A DNA stretch of 64,000 bases from Diplonema papillatum (GCA_030068145.1 JAPJBO010000154.1:62001-126000); one strand, 5' to 3'. Positions 32,838-42,680 are shown, counted from the stretch's first letter. The notes: generated by a model not told the origin, from the sequence alone. Program-made: numbers and translations.

Positions 32838-33220
32838 CTTGGGATACTCTGTCGTGGACCGGGTCCTCGACGGCGTGAACGCCGAGAACGGGCTTCCGCC
32901 ACCGGGTGGGTGCCCCAAGGGAACCCCGGCCGCCGCGAAGGGAAGCCGCGCGGCGGAAGCGGCCGGCGGGCGGCTTCTTCTCCGCTTTCTTCGCCGCCGC
33001 CCGACGAAGACGAGGAGCTGCGCTGCGCTTGCGCGGCGCGCTCGTCCGCCTGCCGCTGGCGCTCCCGCTCGAACATCTCGCGGCGCAGCCGCATGTCGGC
33101 CTGCCGTCTCCTCTCCGCCTCCGCGCGGCGCTCGGCCAAAGCTTGCCTTCGCTGCTGCTCCCACGGGTCAAACCCGCCACGAACGCCGCGAGGCTGGTCG
33201 AAAAGACTGTCGAAGAACAT
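32838..33220 (-). pseudogene. Truncated copy of BAG gene 1, unit 2
   Basis: Starts with the same ATG context and N-terminus (MFFDSLFDQPRGVRGG) and tracks the gene for about 105 codons. It then loses one G (GAACGGGCTTCC against GAACGGGGCTTCC), which shifts the frame, and ends at the repeat junction. The BAG domain is absent. Confidence 0.8.
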
Positions 33221-33526
33221 TGCTCAGAAGTCAAAACAAAAAGGGCGCGTGTGCGAGTGAATGCGAGTTGTGTGTGTGTGTGTGTGGCTGTGCTGTGTGC
33301 TTTTTTTTCTCAAGAATCTAGGAATATGAGTGTAAAACCTGGAAGCTTTGGTGCTTGCGTAACGGAAGATGGGGGTTGCGGGGGAAAAGGAGCTTTCGCT
33401 GAAAGACTTTTTCGGTTGAGTGGTCCGCGCGTCGGACAGAACCACGAAGATTTCTGGGTCTTCTAGAATGCACCTCTGCTCCGCTGCTGTGCTGGCAGCG
33501 CGGTGCCTGCGGCCGGCCTGCCCTGC

Positions 33527-33807
33527 GTCTTGGGATACTCTGTCGTGGACCGGGTCCTCGACGGCGTGAACGCCGAGAACGGGCTTCCGCCACCGGGTGG
33601 GTGCCCCAAGGGAACCCCGGCCGCCGCGAAGGGAAGCCGCGCGGCGGAAGCGGCCGGCGGGCGGCTTCTTCTCCGCTTTCTTCGCCGCCGCCCGACGAAG
33701 ACGAGGAGCTGCGCTGCGCTTGCGCGGCGCGCTCGTCCGCCTGCCGCTGGCGCTCCCGCTCGAACATCTCGCGGCGCAGCCGCATGTCGGCCTGCCGTCT
33801 CCTCTCC
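33527..33807 (-). pseudogene. Truncated copy of BAG gene 1, unit 3
   Basis: Same sequence as unit 2 but cut inside the coiled-coil region, so the start codon is missing. Joined at 33807 to unrelated sequence with short CATACAGAAGCT repeats. Confidence 0.8.
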
Positions 33808-35262
33808 CCCATACAGAAGCTCCGTACAGAGTATGTGAGTATGGCAACCCACATACAGAAGCTACGTACAGAGTATGTGGAACATGGTGTGCCTGAGTGG
33901 CGTTCTACGCCTGTGAGGTACCCACCATTTTTTTGTTCGTCTCCCGTGGCGTCACTACGCTGGAGACACCGCTCCCAGCTACACAGCGGGTGCGACAACG
34001 GTGATGTGGTACAGCACAGTGGAGGGCGGTAGAGCGTCCATACAGGACCTATGACGTGGCTGGTCACAACGGGTGTCCTAGCACCCGTCTACTTTAGTAG
34101 CAACGAAGCATTGTCGATAAATGATGAATGAAATGCTTTCTTGATTGCGTCGGACGAAACGAACTCGGAAACGACAACAGAGTTGAGCCGTGCATGGTGT
34201 GCGCCTCATGACCTCCTGAGAAGGAAGTCGGTGGCGTGAACACTTCGCGTTGGCATTTTCTGCGTGAATACTTGCGGGCAACAAAGACGCAACAGAAAAA
34301 AAGGGAAACAAAAAACTTGTAGCGCAGCACGAACAGTTGTTTGCCGGCGGAGCAGGAAGACGAGGCTCGTTGGTGGTGCTATTGTTGTTGGTGTTTCGGG
34401 GAGAAAGAGGAACGTTTTCAAACCAAATCCTATCAGGGATACCATTGGCAGAAACAACTACTGGCAGGGCTGCTAGCGGGTGCTGCTGCTGGCAGTGCCA
34501 GTAGCAGTGCCACCGCATGCTGGTACCAGCTTTAGCTTCGTCGTGGGCCCTCCTCTACACTCAGCCAAGATCGGAAACACTGCAGGGTACCGAGTGCCGT
34601 AGGCGCACACGTGCTGAAGGTGCATACAAGCCATTTGTTCACGGCCAACGCGACAAGGCCCAAGTTCGGTATTTCACCTTACCAGCCAGGTCCAGCTTGT
34701 TTTCTGCTCGCGTACGTGTTGCAAGTACCTGCAAGCGCAGTGATCCGTTTAGGCCCCGAGGTGTCTCCCCGACAAAAGGAGTGATCGCAAGGACGGGTTC
34801 TTTTCTCGTGGTACCGTCGATCCCGAGGGACGATCAGTTTGGTGGCTAGCGACTTTTGTTTGTTTCGAAAGGAGATTCGATGACGCGTTTCAAGCTAATG
34901 GAAGAACGCCTTTCCTTTCGCTCACGGAGCAGGCAAGCAGGTGAACCGGCCGGGACGGATCTGGTACGTGAGCAGCAAACCTCTCCCGTTTAATGTGAGC
35001 ACAAGTGTACCGACGAACGGGAATCAAGCCCCTGCAGAGTCACGGGTACGTGGTACGGGTCAAGTAGCTACCGGTGCCCGAAAACAAAGCATCGAGGCGT
35101 AGCTTGGGGCTTGGCGCTGGCGCTGAGCACGAGCCTGAAGAGACGGTCAACCACAGGGCAGAGCGGACGGGGAGGTGGCACTGCTGGGCTCACTTTGACT
35201 CACGCTTTTTGCATGCCGCGGTTGGCCGTTGTGCTCTTGCCCCCGGAGCGAACTACTAGCAT
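33808..35262. other. Gene-free stretch
   Basis: Begins with a duplicated 40-bp unit (ATACAGAAGCTCCGTACAG near 33810 and 33852), then unassigned DNA with GGGTGTCCTAGCACCC (hairpin near 34070). A diverged family D copy follows (about 34975-35250). No gene recognised. Confidence 0.45.
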
Positions 35263-35372
35263 TGCTTTTTCTCAGCCGGCTGCCTTTTTCTATTGTACCT
35301 TCCGGTACGCCCGTCGACTTACACTGCTCGAGGGCGAGGTGGCGCAGTGAAGTGTTCCTCGCCAAGATTTTT
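35263..35372 (-). pseudogene. Small fragment of the CCCH/LRR 3' end
   Basis: The minus strand reads ILARNTSLRHLALEQC, the same as the last repeat of the LRR gene, then diverges. It is fused to family D on one side and a TC-rich tract on the other. Confidence 0.7.
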
Positions 35373-35398
35373 TGCATGTTCTTCCTCTTCTTTTTCGT

Positions 35399-35402
<4 letters not shown>

Positions 35403-35469
<67 letters not shown>
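35403..35469. repeat. (TC)n microsatellite
   Basis: About 67 bp of pure TC repeats. Ser/Leu and Arg/Glu frames across it are artefacts. Confidence 0.95.
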
Positions 35470-35472
<3 letters not shown>

Positions 35473-35605
35473 AATGGAAATAAAATGAAAGCGAGAATGT
35501 GGGGTAAGCCCTGATTATTAGATTCACGGTTAAACGAAGCTAGCGCACAAGGTTTGCCTGATCTCGCACCTACTTTCCGATACCAAATATATGCTCTATT
35601 CAAAC

Positions 35606-35952
35606 TCTCTCGGAGCAACCGGCTGCCTTTTTCCGAGCTTCTCTTGTATCTGCAGGCACGCCTGCTCGTCGACGTTGCACTGTTCGAGAGCAAGGTGCCG
35701 CAACGAAGTGTTCCTCGCCAGCCCTTCGTTAATGGTCGCCAGGCTCTCGCTGCCCATGTACGTCGCGTGCAGGTCGAGCGCTGTGAGGGTCGTTGTCTTG
35801 GAGCAGGGTTCCGAACTTGCAGAACGGCGCGCTCGCATTTTTGGCCTGCGACTGGTCCCGCAGGGCCCGGTGGGCCTTCGACAGCGGGTTGCCCGACAAG
35901 TCCAAGACGAACACCGCGGAAGGCAAGGTGACGCAGTGAAGTGTTCTTCAGC
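35606..35952 (-). pseudogene. Second fragment of the CCCH/LRR 3' end
   Basis: About 340 bp nearly identical to 36027-36335, ending with the same stop context. A 2-base deletion plus a substitution (TCGTTGTCTTGG against TCGCGTTGTCTCGG) shifts the frame between FCKFGTLL and TALDLHATYMG. It ends in another short copy of the SLRHLALEQC-coding sequence (about 35918-35945). Confidence 0.8.
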
Positions 35953-36020
35953 TTTTGAATGCATTTGTGCCGTTGCCACCGGAGCGAACGTGGTCCGCTA
36001 TGTGTCGTTTTCCGTCTCTC

Positions 36021-38783
36021 TCACGGAGCAACCGGCTGCCTTTTTCCGAGCTTCTCTTGTATCTTCAGGCACGCCTGCTCGTCGACGTTGCACTGTTCGA
36101 GAGCAAGGTGCCGCAACGAAGTGTTCCTCGCCAGCCCTTCGTTAATGGTCGCCAGGCTCTCGCTGCCCATGTACGTCGCGTGCAGGTCGAGCGCTGTGAG
36201 GGTCGCGTTGTCTCGGAGCAGGGTTCCGAACTTGCAGAACGGCGCGCTCGCGTTCTTGGCCTGCGACTGGTCCCGCAGGGCCCGGTGGGCCTTCGACAGC
36301 GGGTTGCCCGACAAGTCCAAGACGAGCACCGCGGAATCCGATCGAGCCGTCGCGTCGCATATGGCCTGCACACCCTCGATTCCTGCCCCGCAGTCCGCGA
36401 CGCTCAACCACCGCAACACCTTGTTCACGGCCAGTCCGGCCGCCAGCGCGGCGCAGCCTGCGTTCGATAGGTCGGTCCGGGCGAGGTCCAAGTGCTGCAG
36501 CGCAGTGTTCTTCCCGAGGATCCGCCCGAAGGCGATGCCGCCCAGCGCGCCGAGGCTGTTGTCCGAGAGCAGCAGCGTCGTCAGGTGGGGCGCCCGGCAC
36601 AGCACCTCGGTCAGCGCGGCCCACCGCACCACTGCCGGCACCCCGCAGACCTCCGGCGGGCACGCCGCGTCCCCCGCTACCAGCGTCGCCTCCGGCGTCG
36701 GCTGCGGCAGGCTCGCAACGGCGGCGGCAGCCGCCGCCGCATGCAGCGGCGCACCCTGCCCTGGCTTCCCGCCGTTTCCGCCGCCTTCAGCGGGGGACCC
36801 CTCGTCCGCCGAGGACGTCTCGAGAGGAGCCTCCGGCGCAGGCTCACCCCCCACGTGGACACCCACCTGCGCCTGCGACGCGGAACGCACGGTAGGCTGC
36901 GGGGGGTCTACGGCTGCGTGCGGGGGATGCCCGGGTTTCGCCGCCGCTGGGGCGGCGGCGGTCGCGGCGGCGATGGAGGACTTCGCGCCGGGGCGCAGCA
37001 CACGTTTCGCTTCGTTGCTCGGTTGGACGGGATCGACCGCTGGGAGGTCGATCGCGTTGCAACGCAGCGACAGGCATGTCATCCGGCTGGCGGGTGCCGC
37101 CGCTGGACACGGGAAAGGCACTCCCACGCTGTCAGGGTGGATGTCCACCACGTCGCAGCCTCCGGGCAACGGGGCCAGGCACTGCACGAGTGTTAGGGCG
37201 CCTTTTGTCTTCAAGTTGTTCTCGTCGGCGAGGAGGGCGGCGGCGATGGGGGATTCCCTGAGGTTCCGCGATAGAGTGGCGAGCACCGTCGGGCACCGCG
37301 TCCCGAGGTGGCTCTTCGAGATGTCGAGGACCGAAAGAAGCGGCGCCGCCGCCGCGGCCAGAGCCGGCCGGCTCGGCTCCCGTTTCAGGAAGCCCCCCGC
37401 ACCCGCATCGCATCCGCCGCCCAACAGCAGCAGCTGCTGCTGCTGCTGCTGTTGCTCGTCGGGTTGCGGCAGGCGGCTGGTCTCTGCGGGGTCTGCGCTG
37501 GAGGCCCGGTGGAGCCGCGCGGCGCCGAACCCGCTGGAGGGCGTCCCGCACGCAGGCTTCGCTGCCGCGCAGGCGGGCGCCGCCGCCTGCGCGGCCAGCG
37601 CGCGGAACAGCGCCTTCGCAGCGTCTTTCCGGACGCCACGCACGGCGAGCCTCCCCAGCACCGGTTTCCCGCTGCTTTCGCAGCCGGCGCTGCTGCCGCC
37701 GCTGCTGCTGCTGCTGCTGCCGCTGCTGTTGTTGCTATTTTTGTTGTTGCTGTCATGGTTGCTGTTGTTGTTGTCATGGTTGTTGTTGTTGCTGTTGATG
37801 TTGTTGTTGTTGTCGCTGCTGCTGTTGGCGTTGTTGATGTCGTTGTTGTTGCCACGGTTGCTGTTGCTGTTGCTGTTGCGGTCCTTGGTGTTCTTGCTGC
37901 TGCCGCCGCCGCTCGGGCCCTCTTTCCGGGTCTCCCTCGGGCCGCCGGCCCGCTCCCCCCTGCGCGCGGCCGCCGCCCGCGCCTGCTGCAGCCGCGCGGC
38001 GCCCACGGCTATGTACTCAGCCAGCGCGGTGATCACTTCGAGCATCGCCTCCGGCCCCAGCACCTCGTCCACCACCAGCTCCAAGTGCGCTGGCGCGCCA
38101 CCCGCCTCCTCAGTGTCTCCGCCCGCGTCCGCCCCAGGAGCCGACGGCGGGCCTTCGCCGTTCGCGCCGCTGTCCATCGAAACGCTCCTCCCCAGCGCCT
38201 CCTGCTCAGCGGCCGGGAACAGCCAGCGCGCCAGGTCCGTCGCGCAGCCCGGCTCCGCCGAAAAAACGGGAGCTTCGCAGTACGCCGGGTGCTCTCCTGC
38301 GATGAACCGGGTCTTCGAAGCAACGAACACGCGCGCCCACGACTGCAGGTGCTGTCGGGTGTGCGAGAAGGGACACGCGAGAGGGTCCTTGCAGTTCGCG
38401 GTGACGAAGTCCTGGCAGACGTTGCCCGCGTGGGATGCCGACGCGAGCCACACAGCGGCTTGGTCGCGTAGCCGGTCGACTTCCTTCTTCTTCTCCTGCG
38501 TCGCCCTGTCGATGGCATCCAGAAGGCCTCCTGCACGGAAGACCAGGGGTGCTAGGCTCGCCGGCGTCTCGTCGAGCTCTTGGAGCAGGTCGAGGAGCTC
38601 CGTGGCGCGGTCGCGGACGAGGTCCGAAAAGGACGGCTTCGCGCCGTGGATGAGGTCGCTGGTCTTCGGGTCCACCCGCCGCAGCAGCGTGTCGAGCGGG
38701 ATGCTGCTGTGCCCGTCGTTCGCCTTCTTCTCGGCTGCCGCCATCGACACTAGGCTCACGCCATACGGCGTCGCCGCTGACAT
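36021..38783 (-). CDS. CCCH zinc-finger / leucine-rich-repeat protein
   Basis: Single-exon 920-residue protein starting MSAATPYGVSLVSMAAAEK. An N-terminal helical region (30-115; DLVRDRATELLDLLQELDE) leads to one CCCH-type finger, C123-x7-C131-x5-C137-x3-H141 (CQDFVTANCKDPLACPFSH), a class that usually binds RNA. Residues about 305-365 are Asn/Ser homopolymer-like, encoded by GTT/GCT-rich complement. The C-terminal half has ribonuclease-inhibitor-type LRRs: LTTLLLSDNSLGALGG, LQHLDLARTDLSNAG, LVLDLSGNPLS, LTALDLHATYMGSESLA and LRHLALEQCNVDEQA, ending KIQEKLGKRQPVAP. RI-type LRRs are protein-binding scaffolds; the combination with a CCCH finger is unusual and the role is unknown. The start is supported by three duplicated copies of this 5' end (43022-44110). 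A transposable element begins 86 bp upstream of the ATG. The long + strand frame over the gene is a shadow. Confidence 0.8.
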   Translation of the reverse strand: MSAATPYGVSLVSMAAAEKKANDGHSSIPLDTLLRRVDPKTSDLIHGAKPSFSDLVRDRATELLDLLQELDETPASLAPLVFRAGGLLDAIDRATQEKKKEVDRLRDQAAVWLASASHAGNVCQDFVTANCKDPLACPFSHTRQHLQSWARVFVASKTRFIAGEHPAYCEAPVFSAEPGCATDLARWLFPAAEQEALGRSVSMDSGANGEGPPSAPGADAGGDTEEAGGAPAHLELVVDEVLGPEAMLEVITALAEYIAVGAARLQQARAAAARRGERAGGPRETRKEGPSGGGSSKNTKDRNSNSNSNRGNNNDINNANSSSDNNNNINSNNNNHDNNNSNHDSNNKNSNNSSGSSSSSSGGSSAGCESSGKPVLGRLAVRGVRKDAAKALFRALAAQAAAPACAAAKPACGTPSSGFGAARLHRASSADPAETSRLPQPDEQQQQQQQLLLLGGGCDAGAGGFLKREPSRPALAAAAAPLLSVLDISKSHLGTRCPTVLATLSRNLRESPIAAALLADENNLKTKGALTLVQCLAPLPGGCDVVDIHPDSVGVPFPCPAAAPASRMTCLSLRCNAIDLPAVDPVQPSNEAKRVLRPGAKSSIAAATAAAPAAAKPGHPPHAAVDPPQPTVRSASQAQVGVHVGGEPAPEAPLETSSADEGSPAEGGGNGGKPGQGAPLHAAAAAAAVASLPQPTPEATLVAGDAACPPEVCGVPAVVRWAALTEVLCRAPHLTTLLLSDNSLGALGGIAFGRILGKNTALQHLDLARTDLSNAGCAALAAGLAVNKVLRWLSVADCGAGIEGVQAICDATARSDSAVLVLDLSGNPLSKAHRALRDQSQAKNASAPFCKFGTLLRDNATLTALDLHATYMGSESLATINEGLARNTSLRHLALEQCNVDEQACLKIQEKLGKRQPVAP

Positions 38784-38869
38784 GCTAGACAGTGGCAGCC
38801 CTTCCCAGGACTCTCCCTCTTGTCTTTCCTGCGGTTGAATATCATTTTTTTTTTGTTGAGGATTAAGCT

Positions 38870-40890
38870 CAGGGATTTATATAGCTTTTCCTCCTCTGCA
38901 GAAAAGTCCTTGTCGCCCTCGGGGTCCTGTGGTGGATCCAAAATTAATTAGAATTGGTAGTCAAGAGGCAAGCACTACCGGGCCAGCCCAGGCTAACCCA
39001 CCCAACCTCAGTGTTGGAACAAGAATCAGACGAAATGGTTAAGCTAATTTGTAAGAGAGGGGGGTCTGGGGGGCAGCGCCCCCCAGCGCACGGTACGGTA
39101 CAGCGAAGAATTTCCGCACCGGTCAACTTCTAGTATTGAATCCAAATTCAGTTAGAACCGGTAGTCAACGTCTGATGCCGAACCCCAAATCTAATTAGAA
39201 TCGGTACTCAACGTCCAATTTCCGATTCCAAATTTAAATAGAATTGGTAGTCAACGTTCAAGGTTGGCTCCAAATTTAATTAAAATTGGTAGGCAACGTC
39301 TAGGTTCGGATCCAAAATCAATTAGACTTGGTAGTCAACGTCTGATGCCAAATCCAAAAATTAATTAGAATTGATAGGCAACGTCCAGTTTCGGATCCCA
39401 AATTTAACTACAATTGGTAGTCAACGTCCAGTTTCGGATTCCAAATTTAATTACAATCGGTAGTCAACGTCTGATGCCAAATCCAAAATTTAATTAGAAT
39501 TGGTAGTCAACTTCCAATTTCGGATTCCAAATTTAATTACAATCGGTAGTCAACGTCTGATGCCAAATCCAAAATTTAATTAGAATTGGTAGTCAACTTC
39601 CAATTTCGGATTCCAAATTTAATTACAATCGGTAGTCAACGTCTGATGGCGTATCCAAATTTAATTAGACTTGGTAGTCAGCGTCCAATTTCGGGTCCCA
39701 AATTTAATTAGAAATGGTAGTCTACGTCCAATTTCGGATTCCAAATGTAATTACAATCGGTAGTCAACGTCTGATGTCGTATCCAAATTTAATTAGAAGT
39801 GGTAGTCAACGTCTAATGTCGGATCCCAAATTTAATTAGAAGTGGCAGTGAACGTCTATTGTCGGATCCAAAATTAATTAGAATTGGTAGTCAACATCCA
39901 ATTTCCGATCCCAAATTTAATTAGAATTGGTAGTCAACGTTCAATTTTGAATCCAGATTTAATTAGAATTGGTAGTCAACGTCCAATTTCCGATCCCAAA
40001 TCTAATTAGAATTGGTAGTCAATGTTCAATTGGATCCAAATTTAACTAGAATTGGTAGTCAACGTTCAATTTCCGATCCCAAATTTAATTAGAATTGGTA
40101 GTCAACATCCAATTTCGGATTCTGAATTTAATTAGAATTGGTAGTCAACGTTCAATTTTGAATCCAAATTTAATTAGAATTGGTAGTCAACGTCCAATTT
40201 CCGATCCCAAATTTAATTAGAATTGGTAGTCAACGTTCAATTTTGAATCCAAATTTAATTAGAATTGGTAGTCAACGTCCAATTTCCGATCCCAAATTTA
40301 ATTAGAATTGGTAGTCAACGTTCAATTTTGAATCCAAATTTAACTAGAATTGGTAGTCAACGTCCAATTTCGGATCCCAAATTTAATTAGAATAGGTAGT
40401 CAACGTCCAATTTCCGATCCCAAATTTAATTAGAATTGGTAGTCAACGTTCGATTTTGAATCCAAATTTAATTAGAATTGGTAGTCAACGTCCAATTTCC
40501 GATCCCAAATTTAATTAGAATTGGTAGTCAACGTTCAATTTCCGATCCCAAATTTAATTAGAATTGGTAGTCAACGTTCAATTTCCGATCCCAAATTTAA
40601 TTAGACTTGGTAGTCAACGTCTCGCCTCCCACCACCCCCTTTGGCCCTCCGCCCCTGGCCCTCCTGCCTCCTCTTTCCCCGCCTCCGTTTTACTCTTCCT
40701 GCCCCCATGGCTTCGCCATGGCTTTCGCCATGACTTCGCCATGGCTTCGCCATGGCTTCGTCCCTCACCCCCGCTGATCCCGGTTGGTAGTGACCCGGCC
40801 CTACCCCAACCCCCAGCCCAAAATTAAGGCAATTTTTTTTTTTTCGCGCTCGGGGTGGCCCCGAGCCCCAGACCCATATATAAATCACTG
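38870..40890 (+). mobile_element. hAT-like element N, long copy with expanded satellite
   Basis: Same termini as 9519-10117 (CAGGGATTTATATAG; ATATAAATCACTG). It is flanked by TTAAGCT on both sides (38863-38869, 40891-40897), a 7-bp match consistent with an 8-bp hAT duplication that has lost a base. Most of it is the satellite array; the last 270 bp equal the C-rich and CATGGCTTCGC part of the short copy. No transposase. It sits 86 bp upstream of the CCCH/LRR start codon. Confidence 0.85.
38936..40620 (+). repeat. 42-bp satellite array, about 40 units
   Basis: Units contain TTAATTAGAATTGGTAGTCA then ACGTCCAATTTCCGATCCCA or ACGTTCAATTTTGAATCCAA. The right half alternates these two variants (a dimeric higher-order repeat of about 84 bp) and is homogeneous. 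The left half is more diverged, as expected when amplification continues at one side. Confidence 0.9.
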
Positions 40891-40944
40891 TTAAGCTTAT
40901 CGGAAGCACTTAAGTTGGGAAAAATATATCGGAACTGCTTCCGT

Positions 40945-41346
40945 TATATATGTTTCTGCTTCCGTTATATATTTTCTGCTTCCGTTATATATTTTCTGCT
41001 TCCGTTATATATTTTCTGCTTCCGTTATATATTTTCTGCTTCCGTTATATATTTTCCAGCTTCCGTTATATATTTTCCAGCTTCCGTTATATATTTTCCA
41101 GCTTCCGTTATATATTTTCCAGCTTCCGTTGTATATTTTCCAGCTTCCGTTATATATTTTCCAGCTTCCGTTATATATTTTCCAGCTTCCGTTATATATT
41201 TTCCAGCTTCCGTTATATATTTTCCAGCTTCCGTTATATATTTTCCAGCTTCCGTTATATATTTTCCAGCTTCCGTTATATATTTTCCAGCTTCCGTTAT
41301 ATATTTTCCAGCTTCCGCTATATATTTTCCAGCTTCCGTTATATAA
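40945..41346 (+). repeat. Subterminal 20/21-bp tandem array
   Basis: About 20 units of CTTCCGTTATATATTTTC plus CAG or TG. A shorter inverted set of about five units lies at 42504-42620. The arrays are internal to the TTAA element and probably act as subterminal binding sites. Confidence 0.9.
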
Positions 41347-41752
41347 TACGGTTGTGAAACGAATGGATTATTGTACATTATTGTATTTCCCCCGCCGACC
41401 AAGAATTATTGTATATTATTGTACATTATTGTACAGTTATTGTATATTATTCACGGTTGGCATGTAATAATTATTATTAGATTCGATTAGATTTTATTAG
41501 ATATTATTAGCCTGATTATTACGTATTACCGTAAGCGGGTTTAATACGAAACGTAGAAATGTTTCTTAGCTACTTTTTTGGCCAAAGTGTTTCTTAATTA
41601 ACACGTTTCGTACTAAAAACAAGGGGTCTGACGTACTTAGTGAAATTTGAAAACCCCATGATGATCCCCCATTTTGGTTCCCGACAATCTTTGGTGTATC
41701 GAGCCTTTGAGCAGGAAAAACGTACCGCGGTCAGAGTATTAGCGACAAGACA
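41347..41752. other. Noncoding interior of the TTAA element
   Basis: AT-rich ATTGTACATTATTGTAT repeats (41365-41460), then an inverted pair TAATACGAAACGT (about 41543) and ACACGTTTCGTACTA (about 41601). This could be a small nested foldback or the 3' region of the protease gene. Confidence 0.5.
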
Positions 41753-42505
41753 TCACGATGACAGCAATTGCAGAGCGTTCTGGCACTTGTGAATGAAGAC
41801 GACAGGCGTGGGCGGGATCACCAACGGCTCTGGGATGCAGTCTGTGAACTGCAGCGCCGCAAACAAGGAATGGTAACCGCAGCTCCAATCGTCTTGTTGA
41901 CATCCTCGAGCGTCCGTCTCAATGAACCAAGAGTCGGTGTCGGCGGAAAAGACCGTTGCAAGGTGGCTGACTATCTTGCTTCCGCAAAAGTCAGAAAGCG
42001 AGCAAGATACAACGCATCTTCGGAGCGACCGGTCGGTTGTTACAAGCATCCAGTGCCAACCACGAGTTCCTGACACGCTAGTGTTTACGAAGGTGTTCAT
42101 TAGGCGGGCACGCGTCAGTGATGACAGGGTAAGCCGGTCGTATGGAAGGGCAGCGCAAGCAAAGGCGGAGTTGTCCTTAAAGAAGGAGTAAAGCCTCTCC
42201 AGGTGATTGCCATCCAGCTTCTTCTCGTGCTCGCCAGCCCCAAGACTAGCATGAACCGCATCCACCTCCACAGCAACGCATTCATCGTTTGCCAGTTCTT
42301 CAAGCTCTTGGTCAAAATCAGCGAAGTCAGAATCGTTGATGCAATCTGCGCATTCACTCAGTACGAGACATTCATTGAGATTGCGAAGGAGTTCGGCGAG
42401 AACGTTGTCCCCGCAACCGGTGGCCTGGGGGCTGTCTTGACTTTGGGCCTGCATTTCTGTGTGGTGACGTATGGAAACACTGCAATCTTTATCAGAACAT
42501 AGCAT
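41753..42505 (-). CDS. Ulp1/C48-like cysteine protease of the TTAA element
   Basis: 250 residues; the ATG lies directly inside the right-hand subterminal repeat. The C-terminal half carries the C48 core: RGWHWMLVTTD with the catalytic His (H151), then GCQQDDWSCGYHSLFAAL with the oxyanion Gln (Q203/Q204) and nucleophile Cys (C209). In this family the His is followed by an Asp in a (Y/F)DS(L/M) motif; the aligned motif here is SCSLSD, so that Asp appears replaced by Cys (C168), with D172 nearby. C48 enzymes cleave SUMO-like modifiers. Ulp1-like domains are also known in several DNA-transposon superfamilies, where their role is unclear. N-terminal residues 1-110 are acidic, without a known domain. 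No introns are needed. Confidence 0.8.
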   Translation of the reverse strand: MLCSDKDCSVSIRHHTEMQAQSQDSPQATGCGDNVLAELLRNLNECLVLSECADCINDSDFADFDQELEELANDECVAVEVDAVHASLGAGEHEKKLDGNHLERLYSFFKDNSAFACAALPYDRLTLSSLTRARLMNTFVNTSVSGTRGWHWMLVTTDRSLRRCVVSCSLSDFCGSKIVSHLATVFSADTDSWFIETDARGCQQDDWSCGYHSLFAALQFTDCIPEPLVIPPTPVVFIHKCQNALQLLSS

Positions 42506-42680
42506 ATATAACGGAAGCTGGAGAATATATAACGGAAGCTGGAAAATATATAACGGAAGCAGAAGAAATATATAACGGAAGCTGGGAAAAATATATAACG
42601 GAAGCAGCTTCCGTTATATATTTTCCCGACTTAAGTGCTTCCCTTATGGTTAAGTCCGTTTTTTGTTTTTTGCGTGTACA

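Larger units (their letters stand above)
32545..33807 (-). repeat. 689-bp tandem array of the BAG 1 5' region
   Basis: The promoter and first about 130 codons of BAG gene 1 are repeated at an offset of 689 bp (word AAAGGGCGCG at 32551 and 33240). There are two units beyond the gene itself, the last cut short at 33807. A TG stretch and CTCAAGAATCTAGGAATATG occur in each promoter copy. Confidence 0.85.
40891..42653 (-). mobile_element. TTAA-flanked element carrying a Ulp1-like protease
   Basis: Ends are inverse of each other: TTAAGCTTATCGGAAGCAC.. on the left and ..GTGCTTCCCTTATGGTTAA on the right. They share GGAAGCACTTAAGT, GGGAAAA(A)TATAT and GCTTCCGTTATATAT over about 60 bp. TTAA at both edges (40891-40894, 42650-42653) is the target duplication expected of piggyBac- or Kolobok-type insertion. 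Subterminal repeats of CTTCCGTTATATATTTTC lie in inverted orientation at the two ends. The only sizeable frame is the protease; no transposase is visible, so movement would need a helper in trans. Superfamily not assigned. Confidence 0.8.

Noticed and set aside
31738..33466. Several + strand frames of 110-280 codons
   Set aside because: Shadows of BAG gene 1 and its tandem fragments; Arg/Ala-rich.
33808..34330. Possible LTR-retrotransposon remnant
   Set aside because: No paired LTRs, primer-binding site or reverse-transcriptase/integrase motifs could be found.
35959..38838. 959-codon open frame on the + strand
   Set aside because: Exact antisense of the CCCH/LRR gene; it stays open because of high GC and has no domain. 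The minus frame has the CCCH finger and LRRs.
38756..38941. Acidic peptide frame (MDPPQDPEGDKDFSAEEEK) upstream of the LRR gene
   Set aside because: It reads through the terminus of the hAT-like element, and the equivalent frame is broken in the other copy.
38936..40620. CRISPR-like array
   Set aside because: Units are contiguous satellite repeats without unique spacers, in a eukaryotic hAT-like element.
40945..41346. CRISPR-like or telomeric array
   Set aside because: Contiguous 20/21-bp repeats, inverted at the other end of the element; not a telomere motif and without spacers.
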